Numbered from the stretch's first letter, positions 35,050-44,857 are shown. The stretch: DNA of 64,000 nt from an uncultured Bacteroidia bacterium (GCA_902801465.1 CADCIH010000010.1:31210-95209); one strand, 5' to 3'. Notes: a model not told the origin generated them from the letters alone. Numbers and translations: made by a program.

Positions 35050-37530
35050 TCAAATTGGGTCTACATCAATCTGAACAATCACGGACTTATATTCCGGTAA
35101 TAGCTGGAATTGATGTATCTTATTGATAATCAATTCTTTAACCTGCTGAGCGTTGTGTTCTCGGTTAAATTTTACAAGCATCTGCTTGATATAGAAGTTT
35201 TTAACTCTTGAAACGATGGGGTATTCCGGTCCGAGCAGATCTTGTTTGAAGATGGGCCGCAACATGCTCGATAGCTCAGTTGCAGCGGGATTCAGCTTTT
35301 GGTAGTCCTTGTGTTTGAGCCGAATCATCACGAGACGGTAGAAAGGTGGATAGCCGAACTGCCGCCTGGTGGCCATCTGTTTTTCGTAAAGGCCATTGAA
35401 GTCGTTATGCAACACGTCTTGTAAGACGGGATGGGAAGGGTCGTAGGTCTGAATGATGACTTGTCCTTGTTGGCCCTTGCGTCCTGCGCGACCCGCCACT
35501 TGGGCCATCAGTTGGAAGCTGCGTTCGTGGGCGCGGAAGTCGGGGAACGAGAGCATGTTGTCGGCATTGAGGATGCCAACCACCTTCACTGCATCGAAGT
35601 CCAGTCCCTTGGTGACCATCTGTGTGCCAACCAGCACGTCGGTTTCTTGGTCTTGAAACGCCTCCAGGATATTCTGGTAATCGGTCTTCGACCTCGTGGT
35701 GTCGAGGTCGAGGCGTGCCACCCGTGCATTGGGCAGCAAAATCTTCAGGTCTTCCTCCACCTTCTCGGTGCCGAAGCCGTGCATTCTGATGTTGGTGCTA
35801 TGGCAGCTAGGGCATTCGTTGGGGACGCTGGTGGTATAGCCGCAATAATGGCAGCGCAAGACGTTCTGCTGTTTATGGTAAATCAAGCTTACATCGCAGT
35901 TGATGCATTGCGGAATATAATGGCAGTCGTCGCATTCAATCCTTAAGGAGAAGCCTCTCCTGTTCTGGAAGAGGATGGCTTGCCGTTTGTTGTCTAGGGT
36001 CTCCTTTATCGCATCCAGCAACACGCTGCCGAAGTCGGCCTGGATGGTCTTGCGTCGGCGTTCCACCCGCATGTCGCTGAGGATGATCTCGGGCATCTCC
36101 ACGCCTCCGTAGCGTTGGGTGAGCTCCACCAGGCGGTATCGTCCGTTCAGGGCGTTGTAATAGCTTTCATACGAGGGGGTGGCTGATCCGAGCAGCACCT
36201 TGGCCTTGTGGATGTGTCCGAGTACGATGGCGGCGTCGCGGGCGTTGTAGCGGGGAGCCGGGTCGGTCTGCTTGAAACTGCTGTCGTGCTCTTCGTCAAC
36301 AATGATTAGTCCGAGGTGGGAATAGGGGAGGAAGATGGCGGAGCGGGAGCCGATAATGATTGATCGTTGGGGAATCCGACTCTTGGCGAAGTCGTTTACT
36401 TGGTTCCAAACCTCCACACGCTCATGGGTGCCATAACGTGAGTGGTATACCCCCAACTTGTCACCAAAATACTGTTTTAACCTGTTGATGATTTGTGCGG
36501 TGAGAGCAATCTCAGGAAGCAGGTAGAGCACTTGTTTCCCCTCGTCGATGGCTTCCTGTATCAGTTTGATGTAGATCTCGGTCTTGCCGCTTGAGGTGAC
36601 GCCGTGAAGCAATACTGGTTGTTCGCTCTCAAATCCTTCATGGACCTCGTTAAAGGCCCGCTGCTGCGCTTCTGTAAGTTGGATGGATGAAGTGGGCGTC
36701 TGCGCTTTAAAGTCCTTCAGACGGCTTACCTGATGCTCGTAGACCTCAAAGATTCCCTTGTCGGCCATGGCTTTGAGAACGCTGCTGTTAGCGTCGGCTT
36801 TCTTTAACAGCTCGCTGGCTTTGATGTCGTTGTCGCAGTCGCCGCCCAAGGTGAGATAGGCGAGGAGCACCTCCAGTTGTTTGTAGGCGCGTTTGGTCAG
36901 ACGATCCATCAGTTCCTGTAGCTTGGCCTCTTCGCGATAGGTGCCGGTTAGACGTACGAAGCGTTCGTACCTGGCCTTGTATTTCTCGTTGAGTTCCTCC
37001 TCGATGACGAGGATGCCTTTTTCCATCATGGTGCGTACTATGGGCATCACTTTTTTGAATCCGATGATCTTGCTCACCTCGCTGATGGCGATCTTGGGTT
37101 GCACTTGAAGTGCTTCTACGATGAGATACTCATAGTCGTTGAGTGCCATGCTGTCGAGAACGAAGTCGGGCGAGAGGGCGACTTTCGACTCGCTGCTCAG
37201 TTTCAGTGCCGATGGCAGGGCGGCCTGCATGACTTCGCCAAGATGGCACAGGTAATAGGTCTTGACCCACTCCCAGAACCGAAGTTGTATTGGGTTGACG
37301 ATGGGTTCGCTGTCGAGGATGTCGGAGAGGTATTTCACTTCCACCTCGGGAACTTTCTCGGTGAGACCGACCACCAGCCCTGACAGTATCTTGGTCTTGC
37401 CAAATTGTACGGCGACGCGTTGTCCGACATGGATGCTGTCGTTGAGCAGGTAGGGTACACGATAAGTGAAGGTGCCCGGCACGGGGACGGGCAGCAGCAC
37501 TTCGGCGAATAGGGTGATGCGGGTTTCCAT
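35050..37530 (-). CDS. priA: Primosomal protein N' (replication restart helicase)
   Basis: Superfamily 2 helicase that reloads the replisome at stalled forks. 826 residues from the ATG at 37530 (METRITLFAEVLLPVPVPGTFTYRVP). Walker A GVTSSGKTEIY, DEEH box (IIVDEEHDSSF), four CxxC zinc pairs (ECDDCHYIPQCINC ... RCHYCGYT ... ECPSCHS), helicase C motif AGRAGRKG. The open frame extends 15 codons upstream, but these are read through the terminator at 37539-37572. Confidence 0.95.
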   Translation of the reverse strand: METRITLFAEVLLPVPVPGTFTYRVPYLLNDSIHVGQRVAVQFGKTKILSGLVVGLTEKVPEVEVKYLSDILDSEPIVNPIQLRFWEWVKTYYLCHLGEVMQAALPSALKLSSESKVALSPDFVLDSMALNDYEYLIVEALQVQPKIAISEVSKIIGFKKVMPIVRTMMEKGILVIEEELNEKYKARYERFVRLTGTYREEAKLQELMDRLTKRAYKQLEVLLAYLTLGGDCDNDIKASELLKKADANSSVLKAMADKGIFEVYEHQVSRLKDFKAQTPTSSIQLTEAQQRAFNEVHEGFESEQPVLLHGVTSSGKTEIYIKLIQEAIDEGKQVLYLLPEIALTAQIINRLKQYFGDKLGVYHSRYGTHERVEVWNQVNDFAKSRIPQRSIIIGSRSAIFLPYSHLGLIIVDEEHDSSFKQTDPAPRYNARDAAIVLGHIHKAKVLLGSATPSYESYYNALNGRYRLVELTQRYGGVEMPEIILSDMRVERRRKTIQADFGSVLLDAIKETLDNKRQAILFQNRRGFSLRIECDDCHYIPQCINCDVSLIYHKQQNVLRCHYCGYTTSVPNECPSCHSTNIRMHGFGTEKVEEDLKILLPNARVARLDLDTTRSKTDYQNILEAFQDQETDVLVGTQMVTKGLDFDAVKVVGILNADNMLSFPDFRAHERSFQLMAQVAGRAGRKGQQGQVIIQTYDPSHPVLQDVLHNDFNGLYEKQMATRRQFGYPPFYRLVMIRLKHKDYQKLNPAATELSSMLRPIFKQDLLGPEYPIVSRVKNFYIKQMLVKFNREHNAQQVKELIINKIHQFQLLPEYKSVIVQIDVDPI

Positions 37531-37538
37531 AAGTCGTA

Positions 37539-37572
37539 AAAAAACGTCTGGCAAAGCTGCCAGACGTTTTTT
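37539..37572 (-). terminator. Intrinsic terminator of the Asp-box T9SS gene
   Basis: A 14-bp perfect stem (AAAAAACGTCTGGC, 37539-37552, against its complement at 37559-37572) with a 6-nt loop and T tract. It lies 21 bp past the stop of the 37593 gene and just before the priA start on the same strand. Confidence 0.85.
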
Positions 37573-37592
37573 CAATCGAATTAGCTCAATGT

Positions 37593-39611
37593 TTATTTGA
37601 CAACGACTTTAACGGTCTTGTCGAAGCCATTGGCGCTGATGGTGCAGAAGTAGACACCGCTCTTGAGGTCGATGCTGATGGTGTTCTCACCGGTGCCAAG
37701 GTGCTTGTTGAACTGGCTCACGGTCTGACCAACGATGTTGAAGATGGTGATGGTGGCATCGGTATCCATGGCGGAGCTCACAACCATATAGTTGGTGGCA
37801 GGGTTAGGATAGATGCTGTAAACGGCTTCCTGAGCGTCGTTGTTCTCGGGCACGCTGACGTATTCAGCGGGAGCGATCACCTTGCAGGCATGGATGACGT
37901 TGTCAGTGGCGCTGCCTTGAGTGGCGTTGGAACCCCAATACAGACCAACGACATCATCGCTTTGGAAACCAAACCAGAACTCACCAGGATTGACGGTGTT
38001 GTTGGCGGAAATGGTGAAGATGTTCTCGCTGTACATGTACAGGAAGTTGACACCATCGTCAGTGAGGTCATCTTCAACTTGATGCCAGTAGCCTTCGTCA
38101 ACGTTGTAATAGCTCACGTAGATGCTTCTCATGTAGTGAGGAGTGGATTCGTCGGATTCACGTCTGGTGCAAGGTGCTGAATAAGCGCAAGCGATGTTGC
38201 CAAGGGGATCGATGGAAAGAGCAGGCATACCTGACTGACCGCTACGGAATTTGTAGAAGTAATCGTTTTCAATGTAGAACTTGTCGCTGTCGTATTGAAT
38301 CAAGCTGCCATTCTCATCATAGTACATCGGGATGTAGCCGGCCCATTTGGTGCTGTCGGCATTCATGTGAACGTAACCCGGGTTTTGGGGATCCGGCCAC
38401 CAGAGTCTGAGGGCGTGGTGCGGGTTGGGTTGGGCAAAGTGCTCTTCATAGGGAGTACCGACATATTCTTCGTGATAGGTGTCGGCGATAGGAGCGTCCT
38501 GAGTGTCGTTCCAGTAATAGATACCGTCAACGGTACGGCCACGCCAAGTGGTGTAGGAGTCGCTAAGTTCACTGTGGATGTACTCATAAACGTTCATGGC
38601 CACATGGCACACGCCATGGTTGTCGATGGCAAGAGCGACGTTGGAGGGGCCAAAACATGTGTCGGTGAAGATGGAGCAGCTGTCAGTTGCCCAATCGCAG
38701 CCGTAGTAGGGGTTCTCCCAAATCACGGTTCTGTTCCAAGTCTGGCCATCATCGGTTGATTTGTACATCACCACATTGCTCTGGAGGTCGTCAGAGTAAA
38801 TAATGGCAACAGTATGACCGTTTGAAGCGATGTTGTAAGCGTCAGCGCTGTAATGGTTGGCTTCTTCGCCGTCCTGCTGGAGTGGTGAAAAATCGGTAAT
38901 CCAGGTCTGACCGCCGTCTTCTGAACGGTAGTAAACTTGGTGATGCTCGGTGACATCGCCTGAATGCTGGAGGTCGGCAATCACATGGATGATTTCGTTG
39001 TTGTCACCAGAGGTAGCAACTCTTGGCCAAGCGAGGTCTTCATCGTAGGGATAGCCTTCCGGGTGATCGGGAAGGAGACCCATATCCTGCCATTCGCCTT
39101 CGCCAGCGGTTTCTCTGATCCAGCAGTGAACCGGAGCGTGAGAAATCATGACTTCACCGTTTTCTTTGTATTGGCAGATGGTGGGCCAACCAGTTCTGAA
39201 AGGCTCAATGCGGTTGTCGGGTTGATCACCCCATTCGCTGCCATCGAAGAAGTTGTAACCAGTACCACGGTCTGAAGCAGTCTGATTGGCTTCGTGAGAC
39301 AAGGTGCCAACCACGCCAACTGAACCGTTGGGCAATTGGTACATACGGTTTGAGCACCAGCTGTTTGACTGGAGGTCGTAGGAGGTGGTCATCGTCTCGG
39401 CATCTTCCATGTCCTCGTATCTGTTGACAACGACACTCTTGGAGGTCTGAGGAACGTAATTGGTTGTTGCTTGGGTGGCAACGTCGTTACCAACAACAGT
39501 TTTGTTGATGCTGGCCTGGAAAGGCACAATGTCATTCTTGATGACTTGTCTCTGAGCGAAAGCGCTGAATCCCAGCACCAAGCTCAATGAAAGTAAAAGA
39601 ACTTTTTTCAT
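37593..39611 (-). CDS. T9SS-exported protein with Asp-box repeats
   Basis: 672 residues: signal peptide (MKKVLLLSLSLVLGFSAFAQ), a body with two clear Asp boxes (SEDGGQTW and STDDGQTW), as in sialidase-like beta-propellers, and a canonical type A sorting domain (SIYPNPATNYMVVSS ... GVYFCTISANGFDKTVKVVVK). No sialidase catalytic Arg triad or Tyr is evident by eye, so the enzymatic role is unknown. Transcribed alone, with its own terminator. Among the three cargos here it has the best C-terminal signal. Confidence 0.88.
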   Translation of the reverse strand: MKKVLLLSLSLVLGFSAFAQRQVIKNDIVPFQASINKTVVGNDVATQATTNYVPQTSKSVVVNRYEDMEDAETMTTSYDLQSNSWCSNRMYQLPNGSVGVVGTLSHEANQTASDRGTGYNFFDGSEWGDQPDNRIEPFRTGWPTICQYKENGEVMISHAPVHCWIRETAGEGEWQDMGLLPDHPEGYPYDEDLAWPRVATSGDNNEIIHVIADLQHSGDVTEHHQVYYRSEDGGQTWITDFSPLQQDGEEANHYSADAYNIASNGHTVAIIYSDDLQSNVVMYKSTDDGQTWNRTVIWENPYYGCDWATDSCSIFTDTCFGPSNVALAIDNHGVCHVAMNVYEYIHSELSDSYTTWRGRTVDGIYYWNDTQDAPIADTYHEEYVGTPYEEHFAQPNPHHALRLWWPDPQNPGYVHMNADSTKWAGYIPMYYDENGSLIQYDSDKFYIENDYFYKFRSGQSGMPALSIDPLGNIACAYSAPCTRRESDESTPHYMRSIYVSYYNVDEGYWHQVEDDLTDDGVNFLYMYSENIFTISANNTVNPGEFWFGFQSDDVVGLYWGSNATQGSATDNVIHACKVIAPAEYVSVPENNDAQEAVYSIYPNPATNYMVVSSAMDTDATITIFNIVGQTVSQFNKHLGTGENTISIDLKSGVYFCTISANGFDKTVKVVVK

Positions 39612-39679
39612 TTTAATTAGTTTTAGTTAATGATAATTAGTGTCTCTTTTTACGTCTTATTTAATGACTATTAAACGTG

Positions 39680-39736
39680 CAAAGATAATAAAAGTTTTTT
39701 ATAAGGGTTATTTTTCAGTTTTTTTTTCTACTTTTG
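39680..39736. promoter_or_regulatory. Divergent -7 boxes for the Asp-box gene and GH92
   Basis: Minus strand TATCTTTG at 39680-39687 faces the Asp-box gene (start 39611); plus strand TACTTTTG at 39729-39736 faces GH92 (start 39770). The region between is AT-rich with no ORF. Confidence 0.5.
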
Positions 39737-39769
39737 GACAAAATTACAATCTAATACAAAAATCTTGCC

Positions 39770-42652
39770 ATGAAACGACAACTCCTACTTTTGTCAATCG
39801 TCTTTGTTGCTTTGGCATCCTGCCAGAAGCAGCCTTCCTACGAGCCGGCCTCGTATGTGGATCCTTTTATTGGAACGGGAGGCCACGGCCATACCTTCCC
39901 TGGTGCCACCGTGCCTTTCGGCATGATGCAGTTCAGTCCCGATACCCGAATGAACGACTGGGACGGATGCTCGGGCTACCATACTTCCGACAACGCCATC
40001 CTCGGCTTCAGCACCACCCACCTCAGCGGCACTGGTTGCTCCGACTATGGCGACTTCCGCTTTACCCCGGCTGTCGGCAACGACACCTGCTCCACCTTCA
40101 GCCATGAGAACGAATGGGCCAAACCTGGATATTATTGCGTGGGTTTCGACCAGCCCAAAGTGCTTGTTGCCTTAGCTGCCGGCGACCGTGTGGGTATCAT
40201 GAGCTGCACCTTCCCCAAGACCGACGAGGCGACACTCCTTTTAAATATGGTTCAAGGTGTCAACGACGAATTTGTGTATGAGTCCACACTTAATGTGGAA
40301 TCGGAGACCACCATCACGGGCTTCCGCCGTACTCGTGACTGGGCCTACGACCAATACCTCTATTTCTACGCCGAGTTCAACAAACCCATCAAGTCATACG
40401 ACATCGACGAAAACCATAACGGCAAGTTCGTCTTCGCAACTGAAGAAGGCGAGTCGGTAGTGATGCGCATCGCTATCTCACCTGTCGATATCGAAGGCGC
40501 CAAAAACAACCTTCGTGCGGAACTCGCCGAGGGGGACTTCGACGTTGAGGCCTTGGCGCAAAAATCCTTCGACAAGTGGAACAACGAGCTGAAACGCATC
40601 GAGGTCCAAGGCAAGGACGAAGCTGACAAACGGGTTTTCTACACCAACCTGTATCACGCCATGGTAGCCCCCAATCTCTTCTCCGACGCCGATGGCCGCT
40701 ACCGTGCCCACGACCTGCAGGTCTATCATTCAGACCGTCCCATCTATACTGTGTTCTCACTATGGGATACCTTCCGCAGCCTGCACCCACTGTTCAGCCT
40801 CGTCCAACGGGAACGCACCATTGACTTCATCAACACTTTTTTAAATAATTATGAGACTGACGAGGAGCACATGTTGCCCATCTGGGAACTGGCTGCCTTT
40901 GAGACCCACTGCATGATTGGCAACCACGCCATCCCCGTCATCGCCGACGCTTACTTTGCAGGCATTGAGTTCGACTACGAGAAAGCCCTCGAAGCCATGG
41001 TCAACTCCTCTCGCCAAGACCGTCGAGGCATGGGTGTCTACATGAAATACGGCTTCATCCCCGTCGATGCCGAAGGCGAGGCAGTCTCCAAGACCCTCGA
41101 ATATGCCTACGACGACTGGTGTGTGGCCCGCATGGCCGAAGCTATGGGCAAGGCCGACATCGCCAAGGAGTTCTACCTGAGAGCCCAAGCTTATAAGAAC
41201 CTCTATAACCCCGTAAATAAATTCTTCCAAGGACGCCGCAACGGTGGCTATATGCAACCCTTCGATCCCACACAGGTCAACTTCACCCTCACCGAAGCCA
41301 ACACCTGGCAGTACAATTTCTTCGTTCCTCAGGACATCAACACGCATATCGACATGATGGGCGGTTGGGAAGAATACGGCAAGAAGCTTGACGGACTCTT
41401 CACCGCTTCGAGCAAGCTCACTGGCCGCGAACAGGTTGACATCACCGGCCTCATCGGCCAGTACGCCCACGGCAACGAGCCCAGCCACAACACCGTGTAT
41501 ATGTACAACTTCGTCGGTCAGCCTGCCAAGACACAAAAATATGTGAAACAGGTGATGGACGAGTTCTACACCGACGAGCGTGATGGCCTCTGCGGTAACG
41601 AGGACTGCGGTCAGATGTCGGCATGGGGCGCCTTCTCCGCCATGGGATTTTATCCAGCCACACCCGCTTCTGGCTACTATGTGCTTGGCATCCCGCGTTT
41701 TGACAAGGTGACTGTCAAGCTCGACAACGGAAAGCAATTCACCGTGAAAGCCAAGAACCTGAATCCGCAAAACTGCTTCGTGAAGTCGGTGACCCTCAAC
41801 GGGAAGAATCTGGATCGCAGCTATATCACCTTTGACGAAGTGTATCAAGGTGGCGAATTGGTGTTCACCATGACCAACACCTCCGACTCACCCTGGGCGA
41901 CTCGGCCTGAGAACTGTCCCGTGGTGCGCATCCCGGGCGAGAGCATCCTGGTGGTGCCTGCCATCAACGCTGAGTCGAACACGTTCTTCGACAGCCTTAC
42001 CGTCACCATGAGCCATCCTATCGAAGGCACACAAGTGTATTACACCCTTGATGGCACCGACCCCGATGAGAACAGCGCTGTCTACAAAGAGCCAATTGTC
42101 CTGAAACAAGCCACTCATATCCGCGCCGCTGCCTTGCAGAATGGTCAATGGAGCAGCATCATTGATGCCGACTTCCATCTCATCGACGCCAAGTTGGCTG
42201 TCAAGTTGGAACATCCCTACTCCGACCAATATGAAGCAGGTGGCTTGAAGGCCCTTATCGACCATCAGCGCGGTGGCGATAACTTCCGTACCGGAGTGTG
42301 GCAAGGCTATCAAGGTGTCGACCTGGTGGCCACCATCGACTTGGGCTCTAAACAAAAGGTGAACCGTCTGGCAGGCAGCTTCTTGCAAGAACAAGGCTCA
42401 TGGATCTTCATGCCCAAAGAGGTGGAGTTCTTCGTCAGCGATGACGGCAAGCGTTTTCGCAGCGTTGGCAAGGTGACCAACCAAGTGCCCCTGGATGCCG
42501 ACGACTCCGTGATTCAAGAACTGGCGGTGCGCCCCCGTTGTGAGGCCCGCTACGTGAAGATGGCCGCCAAGAACATCGGCACCTGTCCCGACTGGCATGT
42601 CGGCGCCGGCCAGCCCGCCTGGATCTTCTGTGATGAATTTGTCATCGAATAA
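39770..42652 (+). CDS. GH92 alpha-mannosidase lipoprotein with C-terminal sugar-binding-like domains
   Basis: Calcium-dependent exo-alpha-mannosidase family that trims N-glycan mannose. 960 residues: lipoprotein signal with lipobox LASC (Cys18); GH92 body starting YVDPFIGTGGHGHTFPGATVPFGMMQ; catalytic-region motifs HGNEPSHN (about 567) and GNEDCGQMSAWGAFSAMGFYP (from 609). After residue about 745 come a chitobiase C-terminal-like segment (YYTLDGTDPDENSAVYKEP) and a discoidin-like domain (VDLVATIDLGSKQKVN ... EVEFFVSDDG). No SusC/SusD or other glycosidase adjoins it. Likely surface or periplasmic. Confidence 0.92.
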   Translation: MKRQLLLLSIVFVALASCQKQPSYEPASYVDPFIGTGGHGHTFPGATVPFGMMQFSPDTRMNDWDGCSGYHTSDNAILGFSTTHLSGTGCSDYGDFRFTPAVGNDTCSTFSHENEWAKPGYYCVGFDQPKVLVALAAGDRVGIMSCTFPKTDEATLLLNMVQGVNDEFVYESTLNVESETTITGFRRTRDWAYDQYLYFYAEFNKPIKSYDIDENHNGKFVFATEEGESVVMRIAISPVDIEGAKNNLRAELAEGDFDVEALAQKSFDKWNNELKRIEVQGKDEADKRVFYTNLYHAMVAPNLFSDADGRYRAHDLQVYHSDRPIYTVFSLWDTFRSLHPLFSLVQRERTIDFINTFLNNYETDEEHMLPIWELAAFETHCMIGNHAIPVIADAYFAGIEFDYEKALEAMVNSSRQDRRGMGVYMKYGFIPVDAEGEAVSKTLEYAYDDWCVARMAEAMGKADIAKEFYLRAQAYKNLYNPVNKFFQGRRNGGYMQPFDPTQVNFTLTEANTWQYNFFVPQDINTHIDMMGGWEEYGKKLDGLFTASSKLTGREQVDITGLIGQYAHGNEPSHNTVYMYNFVGQPAKTQKYVKQVMDEFYTDERDGLCGNEDCGQMSAWGAFSAMGFYPATPASGYYVLGIPRFDKVTVKLDNGKQFTVKAKNLNPQNCFVKSVTLNGKNLDRSYITFDEVYQGGELVFTMTNTSDSPWATRPENCPVVRIPGESILVVPAINAESNTFFDSLTVTMSHPIEGTQVYYTLDGTDPDENSAVYKEPIVLKQATHIRAAALQNGQWSSIIDADFHLIDAKLAVKLEHPYSDQYEAGGLKALIDHQRGGDNFRTGVWQGYQGVDLVATIDLGSKQKVNRLAGSFLQEQGSWIFMPKEVEFFVSDDGKRFRSVGKVTNQVPLDADDSVIQELAVRPRCEARYVKMAAKNIGTCPDWHVGAGQPAWIFCDEFVIE

Positions 42653-42699
42653 CCCCTAACAGATAATTCTTAATTCATAATTCTAAATTCATAATTAAT
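42653..42699. repeat. Heptad spacer between GH92 and phosphofructokinase
   Basis: 7-mers ATAATTC, TTAATTC, ATAATTC, TAAATTC and ATAATTA run up to the next ATG. Despite unrelated functions the two genes may share a transcript. Confidence 0.8.
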
Positions 42700-43917
42700 A
42701 TGAAAGATTCCATCGTAATCCTCGCTGGCGGCGGTCCCGCTCCCGGCATCAACACGGTCATCAGCACTGTGGCCAAGACTTTCCTCAAAGACGGCTATCG
42801 CGTACTTGGTTTGCACGACGGCTACAAGAACCTTTTCCGTAAAGAAAAGGAAGTGGAGGAACTCGACTTCATGTGGGCCGACGACATTCAGAAACAAGGA
42901 GGATCCGCACTGCGCATGAGCCGATATAAACCGAAGAATGATGAGTTCAACACTGATTTCTTTGTCGAGAACAACATTAAGTTGCTTGTCACCATTGGTG
43001 GCGACGACACGGCTTCCACGGCCAACCGCATCTCGAAATTCCTGCGTGACAACAACGTTCCGATCCAGAACATCCACGTGCCCAAGACTATCGACAACGA
43101 CTTGCCGTTGCCTGATGGCAACCCGACCTTCGGTTACTATTCGGCCAAGGACGCTGCAGTGCATTTGGTGCAGACCGTCTATGAAGACGCCCGTACCTCT
43201 GGCAACTGGTTCGTGCTCTCCGCCATGGGCCGCGAAGCTGGTCACCTGGCTTTCGGCATGACCTCGGCTTGTCACTGCCCCATGGTGATTATCCCTGAGA
43301 TGTTCAACAAGGCCGATGTCACCCTTGAGGCCATTATCGACCTGATGGTGAGCTCCATCGTCAAACGTAAGCTCTTGGGTGTTGACTACGGCGTTGTCAT
43401 CATCAGCGAGGGCGTGTTCCATTTCATGACCGACCAGGAGATTGAGAAGTCGGGCGTGGCCTTCACTTACGATGAGCACGGCCATCCCGAGTTGGGTAAT
43501 GTGAGCAAGGCTCACATCTTTAACCTGCTTCTGCAACAGCGTCTGAAACTCCTCGGCATCAGCGTGAAGAGCCGTCCTGTTGAGATTGGATATGGCATCC
43601 GCTGCGTGCAACCCAACGGCTATGACCTTACCTACTGCTCACTGCTGGGTTACGGTGTCAAGAAACTCTTCAAGCAAGGAGTCACCGGCGCTATGGTCAC
43701 AACCAACCCCAAGGGAGAAATCATCCCGCTGTACCTGAAAGATGTGGAAGACGAGAATGGCAAAATCAAGCCGCGCCTCGTCAACCTTAGCGGCCCCAAG
43801 GCCGAGTTGATCTTCAATGAGGGTTTGCAGTACCTTACGCCGGCTGACTATGAGGCAGCCAAGAAGTACCTCCCGAATCCGGAAGAATACGACTTCAAGA
43901 AGATCTTGAAATGGTAA
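42700..43917 (+). CDS. 6-phosphofructokinase, pyrophosphate-type signature
   Basis: Phosphorylates fructose-6-phosphate in glycolysis. 405 residues; N-terminal loop LAGGGPAPGIN, donor motif GGDDTAS (Asp in place of the Gly of ATP enzymes' GGDGS) and PKTIDNDLP (Lys where ATP-PFKs have Gly). Both substitutions favour pyrophosphate as the phosphoryl donor. Substrate loop MGREAGHLAFG. A strong terminator follows. Confidence 0.92.
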   Translation: MKDSIVILAGGGPAPGINTVISTVAKTFLKDGYRVLGLHDGYKNLFRKEKEVEELDFMWADDIQKQGGSALRMSRYKPKNDEFNTDFFVENNIKLLVTIGGDDTASTANRISKFLRDNNVPIQNIHVPKTIDNDLPLPDGNPTFGYYSAKDAAVHLVQTVYEDARTSGNWFVLSAMGREAGHLAFGMTSACHCPMVIIPEMFNKADVTLEAIIDLMVSSIVKRKLLGVDYGVVIISEGVFHFMTDQEIEKSGVAFTYDEHGHPELGNVSKAHIFNLLLQQRLKLLGISVKSRPVEIGYGIRCVQPNGYDLTYCSLLGYGVKKLFKQGVTGAMVTTNPKGEIIPLYLKDVEDENGKIKPRLVNLSGPKAELIFNEGLQYLTPADYEAAKKYLPNPEEYDFKKILKW

Positions 43918-43920
43918 ACG

Positions 43921-43947
43921 AAAAAGCGGGGCTTGACCCCGCTTTTT
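43921..43947. terminator. Bidirectional terminator between phosphofructokinase and a lipoprotein gene
   Basis: AAAAAGCGGGG (43921-43931) pairs with CCCCGCTTTTT (43937-43947) around CTTGA; A and T tracts on the two sides serve both convergent genes. Confidence 0.9.
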
Positions 43948-44787
43948 TTATTGAATCTTCTGGTATATCAAATCCACCAACTGGTTCCTGGCGTCGTTCA
44001 ACAGGCTCTCGTCTGTGGGGAAAGGCACAGGCTTTTGTTTCAGCCGTTCCAGGGTTTGTGCTGAACAGGCCGATTGCGGTCCCTCGACGGTGGTGAAGCT
44101 TTGCTCGAATTTCGAGGAGACTTCGTAAGGTATGGAAAGCAATATGCGTTTGCGATGTTTGGGGTCGATGAAATTCACCCTTCCCTTGATGGTGGCTGTC
44201 TTGCTGAGCTGATGGTCGGTTACCGTGGCGGTCGCTCCCCCTTGGGTCTCTTTGAACGAGACGGCATCGTCGCGGTTGGGCCCCACCTGGCGTTCAAACA
44301 CTTCGATGTGCATCAAGCGGCTGATGTCGCCATAGCGCCTGGCCAGCGATTTCAGCTTGAGGTCGTCGATCTGTGTGTTGTTGCAGTTGACTCGTTCGAG
44401 ATGCTTGATGAGGCGGTCGGCCTCGTCGAGGTCGGGGTTCGTTTGGCTGAGTTCCTGATGGGCTTTGGCCATCAAATAAGCCTCCGCCTTGTTTTGTGCC
44501 GTGGTAATCTCCTTGTCAAGGTCGAGAGGGGTGTAATGAAGACTGCGTCTCACCTCGGCCGGAAAATGTGCCATCTCGTCGCTGCGGCCTTTGATGCTGC
44601 AGTAACGCTCGAAGATCTCTGGCCAGGCATCGGGGCTCCCTGAGTTCTTCAGCTCCATGATGCGCTCATGGTCGATTTGGTTGGCTTGGTGGTAGGCCAT
44701 GCCGGTTTCATAAAGACGTTTGTTGGTGTTGCACGAAGTGGCCAGTACGCAGGCCAGTAGGGCTATGGGAAAAAGATAATGTCTCAT
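43948..44787 (-). CDS. Lipoprotein of unknown function
   Basis: 279 residues from the ATG at 44787, giving a lipoprotein signal MRHYLFPIALLACVLATSC (Cys19). The middle part is helical and charged with TPR-like spacing (AEAYLMAKAHQELSQTNPDLDEADRLIKHLERV). The C-terminal half (ATVTDHQLSKTATIKGRVNFIDPKHRKRILLSIPYEVSSKFEQ) looks like beta strands. No named family is recognised. Divergent from the polyprenyl synthase. Confidence 0.78.
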   Translation of the reverse strand: MRHYLFPIALLACVLATSCNTNKRLYETGMAYHQANQIDHERIMELKNSGSPDAWPEIFERYCSIKGRSDEMAHFPAEVRRSLHYTPLDLDKEITTAQNKAEAYLMAKAHQELSQTNPDLDEADRLIKHLERVNCNNTQIDDLKLKSLARRYGDISRLMHIEVFERQVGPNRDDAVSFKETQGGATATVTDHQLSKTATIKGRVNFIDPKHRKRILLSIPYEVSSKFEQSFTTVEGPQSACSAQTLERLKQKPVPFPTDESLLNDARNQLVDLIYQKIQ

Positions 44788-44804
44788 GGTCGGTTGTTTT
44801 ATCA

Positions 44805-44853
44805 CAAAAATAACATTCAATACAAATATCGCACCAAAAAAAGAGTAATTTTG
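44805..44853. promoter_or_regulatory. Divergent -7 boxes for the lipoprotein and polyprenyl synthase
   Basis: Minus strand TATTTTTG at 44805-44812; plus strand TAATTTTG at 44846-44853, 5 bp before the synthase ATG at 44858, implying an almost leaderless message. Confidence 0.45.
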
Positions 44854-44857
44854 CGGT

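Noticed and set aside
37531-37575. 15-codon extension of priA
   Set aside because: Reads through the intrinsic terminator of the preceding gene.
40841-41848. 335-codon frame antisense to GH92
   Set aside because: Lies wholly within the conserved GH92 catalytic region; no independent signals.
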